64,000 nt of DNA, from the NCBI GenBank assembly GCA_947652605.1, contig OX393581.1, positions 53,281,924 to 53,345,923 on the forward strand. Reading direction: 5' to 3'. A model generated the notes under the pieces. The model saw only the letters and a program-made list of their open reading frames with translations, had not been told where the DNA came from and made no database searches. Of this stretch, positions 34,496-45,660 are shown piece by piece. Both the position numbers and the translations under genes were made by a program. Source of the stretch: Elmis aenea (taxonomy: Eukaryota > Arthropoda > Insecta > Coleoptera > Elmidae). The stretch's first letter is position 1. Each line of letters starts with the position of its first letter.

Positions 34496-34830
34496 AACAC
34501 GGTGTCATACGATACGCGATCGCAAAAATGACCATTACTAAACACTATTTCGGACGTCCGTAAAAGATACTCAAAATTTTTTGAAATGCACTTTCTACGC
34601 GTCATCAGATGCGCCTATCTTTTAGCTACATTTTGAGCCCAAATTCAAAAATATTGAACAAAAAATAATGAAGTTATGAATTTTTTTGTGAAACGAGGTG
34701 TTTATTTTTCCGAACAAATTTCGGCTTTTAAAGGGGTCTAGTTTTTTGCGTTTTTCTCGGGAACCGTTTGAGATAATTTCAAAAACTTTGCACCGTTTTA
34801 CTCGCAAAGCATGCGCGCATCGAAAAAAAA
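34496..34830. repeat. Diverged single copy of the 354-bp satellite
   Basis: It shares CACGGTGTCAT..CGATCGCAAA, GTCATCAGATGCGCC and TTTCTCGGGAACCGTTTGAG with the array at 1,216-2,470. The neighbouring sequence at 34,831-34,955 is tRNA-like. Confidence 0.85.
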
Positions 34831-34955
34831 AAATTTTGAATTTAATTTTTCCTCGCCCCCAAGTGCACTTTTACACTTGGAGGCGACTGGATCCGAACTT
34901 GGGATGTATGCTAAGCCAATATTTAACCAACTGTGCCATTTCGGCATGTTGATTG
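34831..34955 (-). mobile_element. tRNA-derived SINE head
   Basis: The minus strand reads ATGGCACAGTTGGTTAA (A box) and AAGTTCGGATCC (B box), then GGCGCGA-type body CTCCAAGTGTAAAAGTG. The segment from CACTTGGAGGCGACTGGA onward resembles the right end of the element at 32,866-33,145 (ACTCGGAGGCGATTGGA), so both belong to one SINE family. Confidence 0.6.
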
Positions 34956-35800
34956 CTTGGCTTTATTTAGTATATTTAAATATAGTTACTATACACAAAT
35001 TTAAATTTTAAAAATACAACTCACTTTAAAAAGACTTTTTATAACTTTTCTCATTCATTGTCATCCATAGGCACACACAAGTCTTACTAAAACGTGTTAA
35101 ACCATTAATGTTCCTTCATGCTAAACACATTGCTTTTAATTTTTATAACTTTCCTAAAAATAGCGCGCGTCGTATGTTGCATACATCACAAAATGAAAAA
35201 TTTTCGCTTTAATTCAAAAAATACATTTTTAACTTAAGAAAGACTTGTTTACAACTTTTGTCATCCATTCCGCCACGTATAGTTTTAGTTATAGATTTTT
35301 GGATGCCCGTAGAAACGAAAAAAAAAGCAACATGTGCCTTTTTTTAAGTAATTTAAGTATCTTTGATTATTTTAAAGTAGACAGACAATTAATTCCTATT
35401 TAAACTATTATTGGTTCCTTGCTAAACAAATTGGCTTTAATGTTAATACCTAGACAAAGTTTATCACAAAACAATAATTTTTGCTTTAATTTAAAAAAAT
35501 AATTGTGAACAAACTATAGTATAACTTAAGTGGTGATATTTTTAAATATGTAGCTTCATTTATTGTTGATTAAGCCAATTTAAACTAGTATATATCATTA
35601 AAGGGTGTTCTAAACAAAGTAAATGTTTTGATACCCCTTTTTTAATAACTAGTGGAGGGGTGAATATTACAAATATTTGAATAAAAAATATTAATACTGA
35701 AATTATGCTATTATATAAATATCTTTTGAATTATTTTTATTATTTGTGTATTTATTATTTTTATGACATTAATATAATTATGATTCGAAAATTTTTTGTT
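34956..35800. other. Intergenic, PNKP upstream region
   Basis: AT-rich with the old repeat phrases noted at 33-34 kb. No gene recognised. Confidence 0.4.
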
Positions 35801-35879
35801 TGGTAGGTACAATGAATGATTGGGGGATTAATTATCTTTTTTTTTGGTAGGTACAATGAATGATTGGGGGATTAATTAT
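35801..35879. repeat. 35-bp direct duplication upstream of PNKP
   Basis: TGGTAGGTACAATGAATGAT and its continuation occur at 35,801 and again at 35,845. The repeat ends 51 bp before the PNKP start codon, so it probably lies in the promoter or leader. Confidence 0.8.
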
Positions 35880-35930
35880 TTACAGCTTGCTGTCAAGTGT
35901 AACATAACCAACAATAACTAAACATTGAAG

Positions 35931-37520
35931 ATGTCAGCAAGAAGTTGTTTTTTGCAATGTGCCAAAGATATGTGCAAGAAAATACATCTACCACATGATA
36001 AAACTATTAGTTTAGGTAGGAATGAAATAACTTCGATAACAGATGTATGTTTATCACGAAATCAAGTAGCAGTTACAGCTAACTACGATAATTATTGTGT
36101 GACCGTTAAAACCTTGGGCACTAATTATTCTGGTTGCAATGGCTATGCGTTGATGAAAGGAGAGACATACGTCTTGAAGCACGGAGACCATGTGGAGTTA
36201 CGATTAGGTTTTCATGTATTTGTTATAACATTCGATCCACCACCAGCCGACTGTGCCTCAGCCATGGACGAAGACGATCTAGAACCAAAACCAAAGAAGA
36301 TGAAGCACTTTGCTATTTTTAATACAGCGAATAAAAATAAATTTAGTAGTTCGCCGAAAGCTTCAGGAAACGAAACTGATGAGATGATGGTCGCGGCACC
36401 TGGACAATGGGAAGAAGTAGAAAACAAAGAATTATTAATCTACACATCCGCTAACGTTAAATCCCAATCAAAAATTGCCGCGTTCGATCTCGATGGTACA
36501 TTAGTGCGAACAAAATCAGGGGGTGCCTTCGCTAAAAGCTCGGAAGATTGGACACTAAATTTCCCTGATATTAAAAACAATCTTATAGATCTCCACGCAC
36601 AAAATTACAAAGTCGTAATATTCACGAATCAAGCCGGCATTGGCCTCGAGAAAGTCAAGAAACCCGATTTCCAAGTGAAAATAGAGAGTATCGTCAAGTG
36701 TTTATCAGTTCCCGTCCAACTCTTCGCGGCTACAAATGTAAGCATCTTCAGGAAACCAGCCCCGGGGATGTGGAATGTCCTTTGCAGTAAAAAAAATGAT
36801 AACGTGGAAATCGATTTGGGGAATTCGTTTTATGTAGGAGATGCGGCAGGAAGGAAAAAAGATTGGGCCCCTAAAAAAAAAACGGACATATCGATCGGAG
36901 ATCGCTTGTTTGCTCTTAACGTCGGCATAAAATTTTACACCCCCGAAGAATATTTTTTGAAAGCCTCATCTGCACCATACACCATGCCTACATTTGATCC
37001 GAAATCGGTGCAAGCTACCAGCCATATTCCACCGCTCGGCAACTCGCAAGAAATGATTTTGATGGTCGGCATCCAAGGTTCAGGAAAGAGCCATTATTGT
37101 AAAACGTACATCAATCCAAATGGATACGTGTACGTGAATAGGGACACCATCGGATCACGATGCGTTAAAACAGTCGAAGAAGCTTTAAAACAAAAGCGGA
37201 GCGTCGTCGTTGACAATACTAACCCTGATCAAAGTGCGCGTAAAACTTATATTGACTTAGCTAAAAAGTATGAAGTTACGTGCAGGTGTTTTGTGATGAC
37301 CACTAGTTTTGATCAAGCTAAGCATAATAATAGGTTTCGTGAAATAACTGATAAGACTCACGCCAAAATTGCCCCCGTACTATTTCATTCGTTTAAAAAA
37401 AACTTTCAAGAACCAACACGCGAAGAAGGTCTTAAGGAGATTGTTAAAATTGATTTTATTCCCAAATTTCACGATCCCGAACATGAAAAATTGTATGAAA
37501 TGTTTTTAATGGAAAAGTAA
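35931..37520 (+). CDS. PNKP: Bifunctional polynucleotide phosphatase/kinase
   Basis: PNKP restores 5'-phosphate and 3'-hydroxyl ends at DNA breaks, acting in the nucleus with the XRCC1 and XRCC4 repair complexes. The 529-residue protein (human about 521) starts at the ATG at 35,931; two codons upstream in frame begin with TTG and are unlikely to be used. An FHA domain spans about residues 26-105 (ISLGRN, LSRNQV), with a basic PKPKKMKH nuclear-signal-like stretch after it. The HAD phosphatase has DLDGT at 186-190 (nucleophile D186), FTNQAGIG and VGDAAGR. The kinase has the Walker A GIQGSGKS at 380-387 and NRDTIG. The coding region is one exon, unlike its neighbours. It converges on eIF4G2. Identification is secure. 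Confidence 0.96.
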   Translation: MSARSCFLQCAKDMCKKIHLPHDKTISLGRNEITSITDVCLSRNQVAVTANYDNYCVTVKTLGTNYSGCNGYALMKGETYVLKHGDHVELRLGFHVFVITFDPPPADCASAMDEDDLEPKPKKMKHFAIFNTANKNKFSSSPKASGNETDEMMVAAPGQWEEVENKELLIYTSANVKSQSKIAAFDLDGTLVRTKSGGAFAKSSEDWTLNFPDIKNNLIDLHAQNYKVVIFTNQAGIGLEKVKKPDFQVKIESIVKCLSVPVQLFAATNVSIFRKPAPGMWNVLCSKKNDNVEIDLGNSFYVGDAAGRKKDWAPKKKTDISIGDRLFALNVGIKFYTPEEYFLKASSAPYTMPTFDPKSVQATSHIPPLGNSQEMILMVGIQGSGKSHYCKTYINPNGYVYVNRDTIGSRCVKTVEEALKQKRSVVVDNTNPDQSARKTYIDLAKKYEVTCRCFVMTTSFDQAKHNNRFREITDKTHAKIAPVLFHSFKKNFQEPTREEGLKEIVKIDFIPKFHDPEHEKLYEMFLMEK

Positions 37521-37651
37521 TTGTTTTTGTAACTTTTGGACCTCGATACAATTTCCATAGCAATCATCATTAAAAGAATTTTGAACATTAGATTAAAGAA
37601 ATTAATTTAAAAAGATGTTAATATTTGAATTGTCGAGTGATTACTTTATGT

Positions 37652-37657
37652 AATAAA
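37652..37657 (+). terminator. PNKP poly(A) signal
   Basis: AATAAA lies 132 nt after the stop codon in AT-rich 3' sequence, the first canonical hexamer found. Confidence 0.5.
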
Positions 37658-37914
37658 TGTAAGTTCAATTAAAAATCACTTATCTATTTTTCAAAGGATT
37701 TCTTGTAAAAATGCAAGACATTTAAAGATTCCTCTTCATCATTGGCGATGTTATTAATAAATAAATAAGATTGCTTCCAATTAAAACATAGCTTTTTTTA
37801 CAAGAGATTCTTGATTCATGAACTGATAAGTAATTTTGAATTAGATTTATTTACATTACACAAGTTTTAAGGTTACCGCATTTTTATTTGGTTAGTAATT
37901 TTATTTATATGTTA

Positions 37915-38116
37915 GAGGTCTTTCAAGATAAATGGAACCGCGAAATGCGCAGAGAGGGGACGACGGTTGAAATGTAGACCATTCCAAAAACGTTATATTA
38001 TTAAAGGTTATAACCCCGTTGTTAAAATAGACTTATGTTTTTAGGTGGCGCAGTAATAAACGATTAAGAAGAGTTTTGATTTCTGCGTCACAGTTCAGTT
38101 TATCTTGAAAGACCTC
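37915..38116. mobile_element. TA-flanked MITE, GAGGTCTTTCAAGATAAA family
   Basis: The ends GAGGTCTTTCAAGATAAA and TTTATCTTGAAAGACCTC are inverted repeats with TA on each side. 202 bp, no coding. A sibling sits at 39,256-39,447 inside the last eIF4G2 intron. Confidence 0.85.
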
Positions 38117-39129
38117 TAGTAATTTAGTTCAACATTGTATTAATCTTTTAAGTGTAATTTCCATCTCTAAAAATACAGAAACAAAAAAGTGTGATTTATT
38201 CTTTGATTTCATGTATATAAAATCAAAAAAGAAACAATTTTCTTTGGTTCCATCTTTTTTTTATGAAAAAGTAGTTTAAAAAAATGCGTTATTTTTCATT
38301 TTAAAACTATGGAATCAAACAAGCTTCTATTTTATGTTTAAAAAAACACTTTTTGTCAATTCTTAAAGTACAAAACTTTAAAAAATCATTTGTTTTTCTC
38401 TAGAAAAAAAAAGAATCAAATTATTGGTTTCTTTTTCGATTCCAAAAATATAAAACAAATTATAAGTTAAGGGCAGAATTTACCTTACAGCGACGGTGCA
38501 TTAAAACTCCTTGTGAATAGCAAAATACCACTGAATTATTTAATTAACACAGAAATTCACAGTACAATTTAATTATAATTTGTGAGATAATACTAAGCTA
38601 AGTGTTTACAGCAAATTTAAACAAGTTTTTTTTTTTTAAATACTTGAAAATCATTTTAATTATTTTTTTTTTATAATACACCTACACAATTGGAACACAA
38701 TATAAAAGTATAACCCTAAAAGCAAGTATATAAATTTTTATTCGATATATAATCGTAGTAGAGATTAGTGTATAACAGAGTTGACAGCTGTTTGGGGGTA
38801 GTAATTTTGAAAGCGAACATGCGGACACACCTCACAGATCTAACATCACTTCTACAGTCCATTATTAAATCATATAAAACCTCTCGCACATGAACGACAA
38901 TATATAAATGTACAATTCCACTAAGATGGAGGGCACTATCGACAAACTTAAGATTACAAGTGCCACGAAATTAAAGATCAACGACTAAGACTAAAGACAA
39001 GTTGCTATTTAAAATACTTTAAATAAATTGTTTTCGACATCAAAAAAAAAATAATTAGAAGACTATCACGTCCTCGTTACATTAACCTAACAATTTTCCT
39101 AAGTGACACGTATCACGGTGCTGCTTGGT
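38117..39129. other. eIF4G2 3' region
   Basis: AT-rich and presumably the minus-strand 3' UTR of eIF4G2. A minus-strand AATAAA occurs at 38,737-38,742, about 390 nt past the stop, which is a plausible poly(A) signal. No other gene seen. Confidence 0.4.
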
Positions 39130-42100
39130 TTACTCGTCACCTTCCTCGTCCTCCTCAGACTCTGCTTCTTGAAGCCACATCAACCACTGGTTTACCTAAA
39201 CAATAACACGAGCTTAAACACTAATTATCACGGCAAACTCTGAAACCTGTTATTAGAGGTCTTTCGAAATAAACTGAACCACGAATGCACAAAGAGAGGG
39301 GATGGCGATTGAAGTGTAGACCTTTCTAAAAACGTTACATTATTATAGGTTATAACCCCATTGTTGAAGTAGACATATGTTTTTAGGTGGCACAGTGAGA
39401 GGAGTTGTGGTTTCTGCGTCACAGTTCAGTTTATCTTGAAAGACCTCTAGCAAATATCTGAAAAGAACTACGAAGAAACAATGGTTAAATGAACCACAAA
39501 AAAAAACAATTGCAATTCAGCAACCTAAAACTGTAGAAGTTAATGATTATGATTTAAAAATATTGGTTAAATCAGTGTTTTAACCTTTTCAATGTCGCCG
39601 CATACTTTTGAGAAACCTAAAAGTTCACGGCACACTATATATATATTTTTGACAACTGGAGAATTTTTTCCAAAACACACTGGTTAAAAACCGGTTACTT
39701 TGACCTAAAGTTACCAATTTCCGATATTGAATCAATGGCGATTGTAAATAATTACCTGGAATAGTGCCTGTCCTTTGCCAGGATAAGCGTCAGTGACGTT
39801 CTCTTTCCAGGTGAGGAAGGCTTCCTCTTCGACAATTTCTAGGTCATATAGAGCCACGAACCAGCGAAGTAGCTGGCCCCTTGGGAAACCCTGCGCATAA
39901 AAGTGAACTTGTAGTGAGTACACGGCAACCAACTGCAACGCCGGCTGCTCATGGAGGAACGCGTGCAGAATGGGCCTGTAACGTTCCAGCATGCTGCGTT
40001 CTTTTTCGCCCACTGCTTTGTCATCGCCCGCGGCAGATGAAGCAGCTTCCTGAAAACGAAAAAATATGTAGGAATTAATATTGAACCGTGCAGTTTAAAA
40101 GTTGTCTACGGTAATTTTGAATTGTACAATGTAAACAAGTGAAGCATGGCATTTGTTTCACGATATTCCTTCAAATGTTTTCTAGGAGATAGTCAACTTT
40201 TTAAACAATCGTGGCATTTGTTTTTTTGACAACTTTTCAATTGTTTTTAAGGAGATAGTGTATTTTTTACTTCCAACGGATTATGCCTTTTTTTTAAATT
40301 TTAACTGTGATGATTCTTACCTGTGTAATATATTTAAGCAGAACTGTCATAAGTGCATTAATAAACCCTGGATCAATGTAATTGGCGGGATCAAGGTTGT
40401 CCTTGATCCATTTATAAAACTGTTGGGGATTGGGCTCAGCCTGCAGCTGCTTGGCGAGTTCTGCTTGTATACGTAATAAAGGGTATAAAAATGTGAGATC
40501 CCTTTCCTCGAGGATCTCGGCCAATCTCTCCTTAGTCCTATCGTTTTCGGGTAGTTGAGATAATAAATTAACTTTACTAATATTAAATAATTCGGCTAAT
40601 TCATTTTTGCCCCTAGTTTTGTGCAGATGTTGCAAGACGAGCAAATATAACGGATAGTACGATCCGTTATCTGTGATTAGGGCCCCGTCGGATAACGTTA
40701 TTAACTGCTCCGATACGGCTGCTGCGATGAGAACGGACACGGCGCTAGTGACCTTCGTTATTTCGTTCTCGCGTTCTTCTAACGAGTGACACAAAGCCTT
40801 GAACGAATCTTGTATTACGTTTGCATTTACTGTATTTTCTTTACGCAATGAGCTCAAAAATTTGACTGCTTTCTCTATCTCTTCATCTATAAAACACAAA
40901 GAAAAAACAATAAATAAACCGTTCAAAATTAATTAAACAACAGACACACATATAAACTTTGCTAACAGCAGATTAAAGTTTTTTCAAACACCCACACAAT
41001 TTATTAATTTAAACAAATTGAAAATGTAAAACAATATATTATCGAAGTTGAGCATGTAAAACAATAAGCATCGAAGTTGCGCAAGTAAAACAAAAAAGCA
41101 CCGAAGTTGCGCAAGTAAAACAAAAAACACCGAAGTTGCGCAAGTAAAACAAAAAAGCATCGAAGTTGAGCATGAAAAACAACAAAGCATCGAATTTGCG
41201 CAAGCAAAACAAAAAAGCATTAAAGTTCAGCATGTAAAACAATGGAAGCATCGAAGCTTAGCATGTGAAACAATGCAACACCGAAGCTGCGCAAGCAAAA
41301 CAAAAAAGCATCGAAGTTCAGCATGTAAAACAATGGAAGCATCGAAGCTTAGCATGTAAAACAATGCAACACCGAAGTTGCGCAAGTAGAACAAAAAAGC
41401 ATCGGTGAGTACGAAAAAAAACAAAGCATCGGTGAGCATGAAAAACAACAAAGCATCGGAGTTGTACCAGTAAAACAAAAAGGTATCGAAGTTGAGCATG
41501 TAAAACAAAAAAGCATCATGGTTTACATTTTCTAATTGTTTCAAAATAAGCAACAAAATTAAATATTTTTAAACTGAAAATAATAAGTTACAAAATTTTC
41601 AATTACAGTCATAAACGTTCAGAGCCGCAGTTAGTAAATAAAACAAAACTTGGGAGTAATTTAGGATTTTATGAGTATAAAAAATCAGTTATTTTTGGAA
41701 CACACTGTATAACATGTCACACAGTATCACCATGATTAGGATCAACGATTTGCAGGTAAAAGAACACTGAATTTTAATTGTTCTGATGAGTCATCTGTGG
41801 AAAAACCCCACAAAATTTCACAGACAAAGCCAAATATTGTATTTGGAAACGATTAAATTTTATTTACGACTAAAAAATCTTGACTGTGAGTAAACAAACA
41901 AATTTTTTACCTGCAATTTTGTGTTTAAACAAAAGAGCGCTTGTTTTATTGTTTTTCTTTGTTTATAATACTGAACACTTTCACAGCTTGACGTTGCTTT
42001 ATCAATGAAAAAATAATTTTTCTTTGTTAAAAATTTGGTATACGATGAAACAGCATGAAGTTTCGATACCGTTTAAGAATTAAGAGCGAAGAAAACCACA

Positions 42101-44496
42101 TCAAATAAGATATTTTCGGCTAAACAAAAATTTACAAACTTCCTACCTGTTTTATCTAGTGTGTTCGTCAATGCATTGAGGACAACATCTTTCGCAAACT
42201 TGTCGGGAACTTTACATTCTTTATATGTCTCTGTAACTTGCTTGAGATCAATGTCTCCCTTCATAAAATCTTCTAAGAGAGCTGCAAATTTCTTCAAAAC
42301 TTCTTCTTTATTTGGACCCTGCAAAACCCAAAACCAAAACTATTAAAATTTAGGGCAAACAACGCCTCAATTTATTTAATAACATGATTAAGTTTATTTA
42401 AAAATTTAAATTCTTCGAAGGATCTTTAACAGAAATTGGTAAAAAAGATCCATCATAAAAAAAGATCACAGTGTTATTAAAACTTAGTTCTATCGATAGT
42501 CAATAACATTTAGCAAAACATGCAAATTTGACAAAATAAACTTGAAAAGGCTGGACGACCTTGGTCGATGACCTCTTTAAAACTGTTTATTGTAATTTAA
42601 GATTATCATTATTGTTGTTTAAACTTGAAACTTAAAAGTTATCAATGCAATATTCAAATTAAAACCTATTTAATATTTTTGGACTAAAAAATAACAATCA
42701 ACTTTAACCGATAAGACAAAATTAAAACTCGTTTCTTTATGAATTTGTGGGAGTTTTTCAACCTAAAAATTGAAATAAATTTTCAACAAATAGAAACACT
42801 GCATCAATTTGTTATTTTATCGAATTAGAAATTTAAGTCACAAGTGGAGGACTCGGATATTGCGCATAAAACCCCTGAAAGTGTAAATACGGTCCTGCGC
42901 TAAAGCACGATTAGAAGCACAGCTAATCTGATTGTTTTGTAAAACGAGCGCACAATATCAAATACAAGTTTCGGATTATTTAGCTGATAGTACCTTATCT
43001 TTTTTAGCTTGTTTTGGCTTCTCCGTAGAAGCTTGTTTAATCGGCAGCGGTTCCTTGAGCAAAGTTGGAGGTGACTGCTTGGGGGCTTGAGACGGCAGAG
43101 GTGGATCCACCGTGCGATTATTCATCATGTTGCTACCCTTCATTGAGGGCTTGTTGAACAGCATGGAGTTCGCTGATGGCCGTAGCTCCAATTCCCCAAG
43201 ATCCTGATCTCTTGCTACTATGAAATTTTTCTTGAACCTCGGTGCTAGTTCTTTGTTAGATTCTGAAACAACGGAAATAAAAATGAGTAAAACTTGGACG
43301 TTTTGTTTGCGTTGTAGCAACTTACGATTATTGAACTGATTGTTGGCGTTGTTCTGGTTGTGCTTGTATTGACCACGTTGATTATTGTAATTGTTGTATC
43401 CGGTGCGTTGGTTGGCGTGGCTTCTAAACACCCCGTCGCGTTGATTTCCGAAACCGTTGGGGGTGTTGAAAGAATGTGTTGAAATAAGATTGGTAGCAGA
43501 GGTGCTTAGGTTGAGGCCCATAAGCATGTCGTCGAGACCTCCCCGAATCTTCAAGGGGTGACGGAACAGTTCTGATACGTTTCGATCTTGGTCTCGGTCT
43601 TGATTGCGGTCCCTGCGATGTCCAGGCCGATCGTCTTCTGCTGGTCGAATCTGATGGATGGGCATGGGTCCTTCAACAATGGTAGCTTTTCGTGGCACCC
43701 ACACATCTCGACGCAGTTCTATGACATCTTTTAACATAAAACGGATTCTGGGTGGTAGATCCTGATTATAGGCCAGATTTCCCATACGTTCAAAATATTG
43801 GTTCATCAGCTTTTTGCCCTTGTCAGAGTCCAGGATGCGGCCGCAGGTGCGCATGATTTGGCAGAGGCATTCCAGATCTTCGGAGGGATCGTCCCCCTTG
43901 CGTGAAACCAGTAGTTCCTGAATGCATCGATGTATAATACTCTCTGACAGAATTTCCAATTTGCCCAATTCACCGATGAATTTGATATTTCCCAGCATTT
44001 TGCGTTTCGCCAGCTGGCGGCGCTCTTCCTCGTCGAGGCTGGGATCGATTGCATGTTTCTCCAATAGTTCTGTTCGCTTTTCGAATTCGTCTTTGCACTT
44101 GTTGAGCAATAACAGACGGAATGTGCAGGGGCACTGAGGAGGCTCAAAGTTGGGTGCTTCGTCTGATAGCCGTTTGCACAGCTGTGCATACATAGACGAG
44201 TATTTGGGCTCATCGAGGGCCTTTTCAAAGATTAGCAAGATAACGCCTTTCAAAATGATATCGGAGGTTAGCTCAGTGCGCAGCAAATCATCGCTCAGCT
44301 TCTGGAACTTTTCTGGTGTAAGCTTGTTGAGAATGCCACGCACTTTGCGGAAAATGAGGTCGTTACGAGACTCAGGAGTAAGAGCATTTTGTTGATGCCG
44401 CAGAGTAGATGGAGGGACCCAGCGTCGCTTGGCGGGGGGAGCACTGTCCTTCCCCGAAACACGAGCTTGTGGCCCCGCTTGCCTGGGGCTCTCCGT
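39130..44496 (-). CDS. eIF4G2: eIF4G2 / NAT1 / DAP5 translation factor
   Basis: NAT1 is the eIF4G relative that binds eIF4A and eIF3 but not cap-bound eIF4E, supporting cap-independent translation in the cytoplasm. Coding exons (minus): 44,496-43,326; 43,262-42,994; 42,318-42,147; 40,886-40,321; 40,049-39,756; 39,195-39,130. All introns are GT-AG with matching phases, total 845 residues. MIF4G spans about residues 45-265 (VRGILNKLTPEKFQKL, MLGNIKFIGELGKL), an Asn/Gln-rich stretch lies near 365-390, MA3 about 483-615, W2 about 640-830 (YKWIKDN, EEEAFLTWKENV) and an acidic tail (EAESEEDEEGDE) ends it. No in-frame ATG lies between the stop at 44,508-44,506 and MIF4G. The predicted start is ACG at 44,496, giving (M)ESP..., like MES... 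of vertebrate DAP5, which starts at GUG. It is divergent from NitFhit. Confidence 0.95.
39256..39447. mobile_element. TA-flanked MITE in the last eIF4G2 intron
   Basis: Same family as 37,915-38,116: the same interior order and ends, 192 bp, TA on both sides. The left end has diverged (CTTTCGAAATAAA). Confidence 0.85.
41040..41525. repeat. About 30-bp minisatellite in an eIF4G2 intron
   Basis: Units of 29-31 bp with CGAAGTTGCGCAAGTAAAAC and AAAAAAGCA repeat about 15 times with variants (GAGCATG for GCGCAAG). They generate overlapping Cys/Phe-rich frames on the minus strand that are not genes. The array lies wholly in the intron 42,146-40,887. Confidence 0.9.
43263..43325 (-). other. 63-nt stop-free, frame-keeping intron of eIF4G2
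   Basis: It starts GTAAGTTGCTAC and ends GTTGTTTCAG. It is 21 codons long without a stop, so both spliced and retained forms remain in frame. The spliced product joins NNQ|SNKELAPRF, matching the family; retention would insert 21 residues between the Asn/Gln-rich stretch and MA3. Confidence 0.8.
44494..44496 (-). promoter_or_regulatory. Predicted ACG initiation codon of eIF4G2
   Basis: The minus strand reads CCACCACAACGGAG: A at -3 and G at +4, the strongest Kozak positions. The in-frame TAA is four codons upstream. The inferred leader (44,574-44,497, plus a first exon ending at 45,613) contains no ATG, so scanning ribosomes would meet no earlier AUG. Confidence 0.75.
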
Positions 44497-45660
44497 TGTG
44501 GTGGGTTAACGTGCGCAACCAAAAAATCCCTCGCAATACAAGCAGTGGATTTATAGCAAGGCGGCCTTCAGTACCTAAACAAAGAAAAATCACTTGATAC
44601 CTAGCTACTAAATAATTTGGATGTTAATAAACTTTATCAACAATTAATAGACAAGCAAAAATGTAACTAAAAGTGATGTTTATTTGTTGCAAAATGCAGT
44701 TTGTCGCACCTAGGTGCGCTGCTACAGATCAAGGGTAATGCATCTCTAAAGAGGTCAACGACCTTCTGGGCGGAGAGCCGAGGGGGCTAGTTTCAAGGTT
44801 CTCAACAACATTCCAAGGATTTTTATGTTTCTATCTCGCGAAGAGGCCAGGTGTTTGAGAAAATTATTAACAAATACACCCCTACTACACCATAATGCGT
44901 CAAATCAACCCGAAATAAAGTTCTACGTAATGACGGAAATTTTGCAGTTCGCAAAACGCATATTCAACAAACAACAAAACACGTGTTAAAAATATGAGGT
45001 AGTTAGGCATTTCAAAAGTTTTAAACAAACATTGCTCTTATTTATGTATGACTCACAATTGCACAACAAAAAAAAAAGATTATCCAAGCGTATACCGTCC
45101 TGGCTATAATATGCGTAATATATTGTGTTAACCAATTCAAAGATAATTAACACGAGTAGGCGATATTTACAAATTACAACTCGATTAACACAAGAACGGC
45201 CAAGCAGACAAAGAAATATTTAATGCAGTGAAGGTCAATTGCACACTATTCATTTACACTAACACAAGAAGTAGACATTACGGAAGTTCAATTAAATAAA
45301 TACATGTTTTAAGTAACGGGTTTGGTGAATTCTACAAAGCAATTTCAGCAATACAATAATAAAAATTATTCACCGACCATTCGTCATTATATCTTGGAAT
45401 TCTACGAAATTCTCGGGCATGTCATAAAGACAAAAACTATCTACCTCATATTCACTACTTTACAGTTTACACATACATTTGTGCTCCAATTCGTTAATAG
45501 ATTGTAAAAAAAAACTTACCTAAGTGAATTAAAGAAAAGAAGAACTAAATACACCAATTAAGTTACAATATAGAGAGTACAGAAACGAATAATCACAAGA
45601 AAATTCACTTACAGGGCCGTCGCTTGTTGTTTGTAAGGGACACTGAGGCAGTCGACCGTC
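44497..45660 (-). promoter_or_regulatory. eIF4G2 5' leader, leader intron and likely promoter
   Basis: Leader exon 2 starts at 44,574 after TTTCTTTGTTTAG. A matching donor CCCT|GTAAGTG lies at 45,613-45,609. Just upstream, TGCCTCAGTGTCC at about 45,650 resembles the arthropod TCAGT initiator. This gives one roughly 1-kb leader intron. Exact transcription start is inferred. Confidence 0.45.

Noticed and set aside
35925..35930. PNKP start at TTG 35,925
   Set aside because: An ATG follows two codons later in a normal context; the extension arises only from allowing alternative starts.
40984..41556. Cys/Phe-rich repeat proteins on the minus strand
   Set aside because: Chance frames through the 30-bp minisatellite within an eIF4G2 intron, open in several frames at once.
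43806..44522. Other long minus-strand frames over eIF4G2 exon 1
   Set aside because: Out of frame with the MIF4G sequence and without recognisable motifs.
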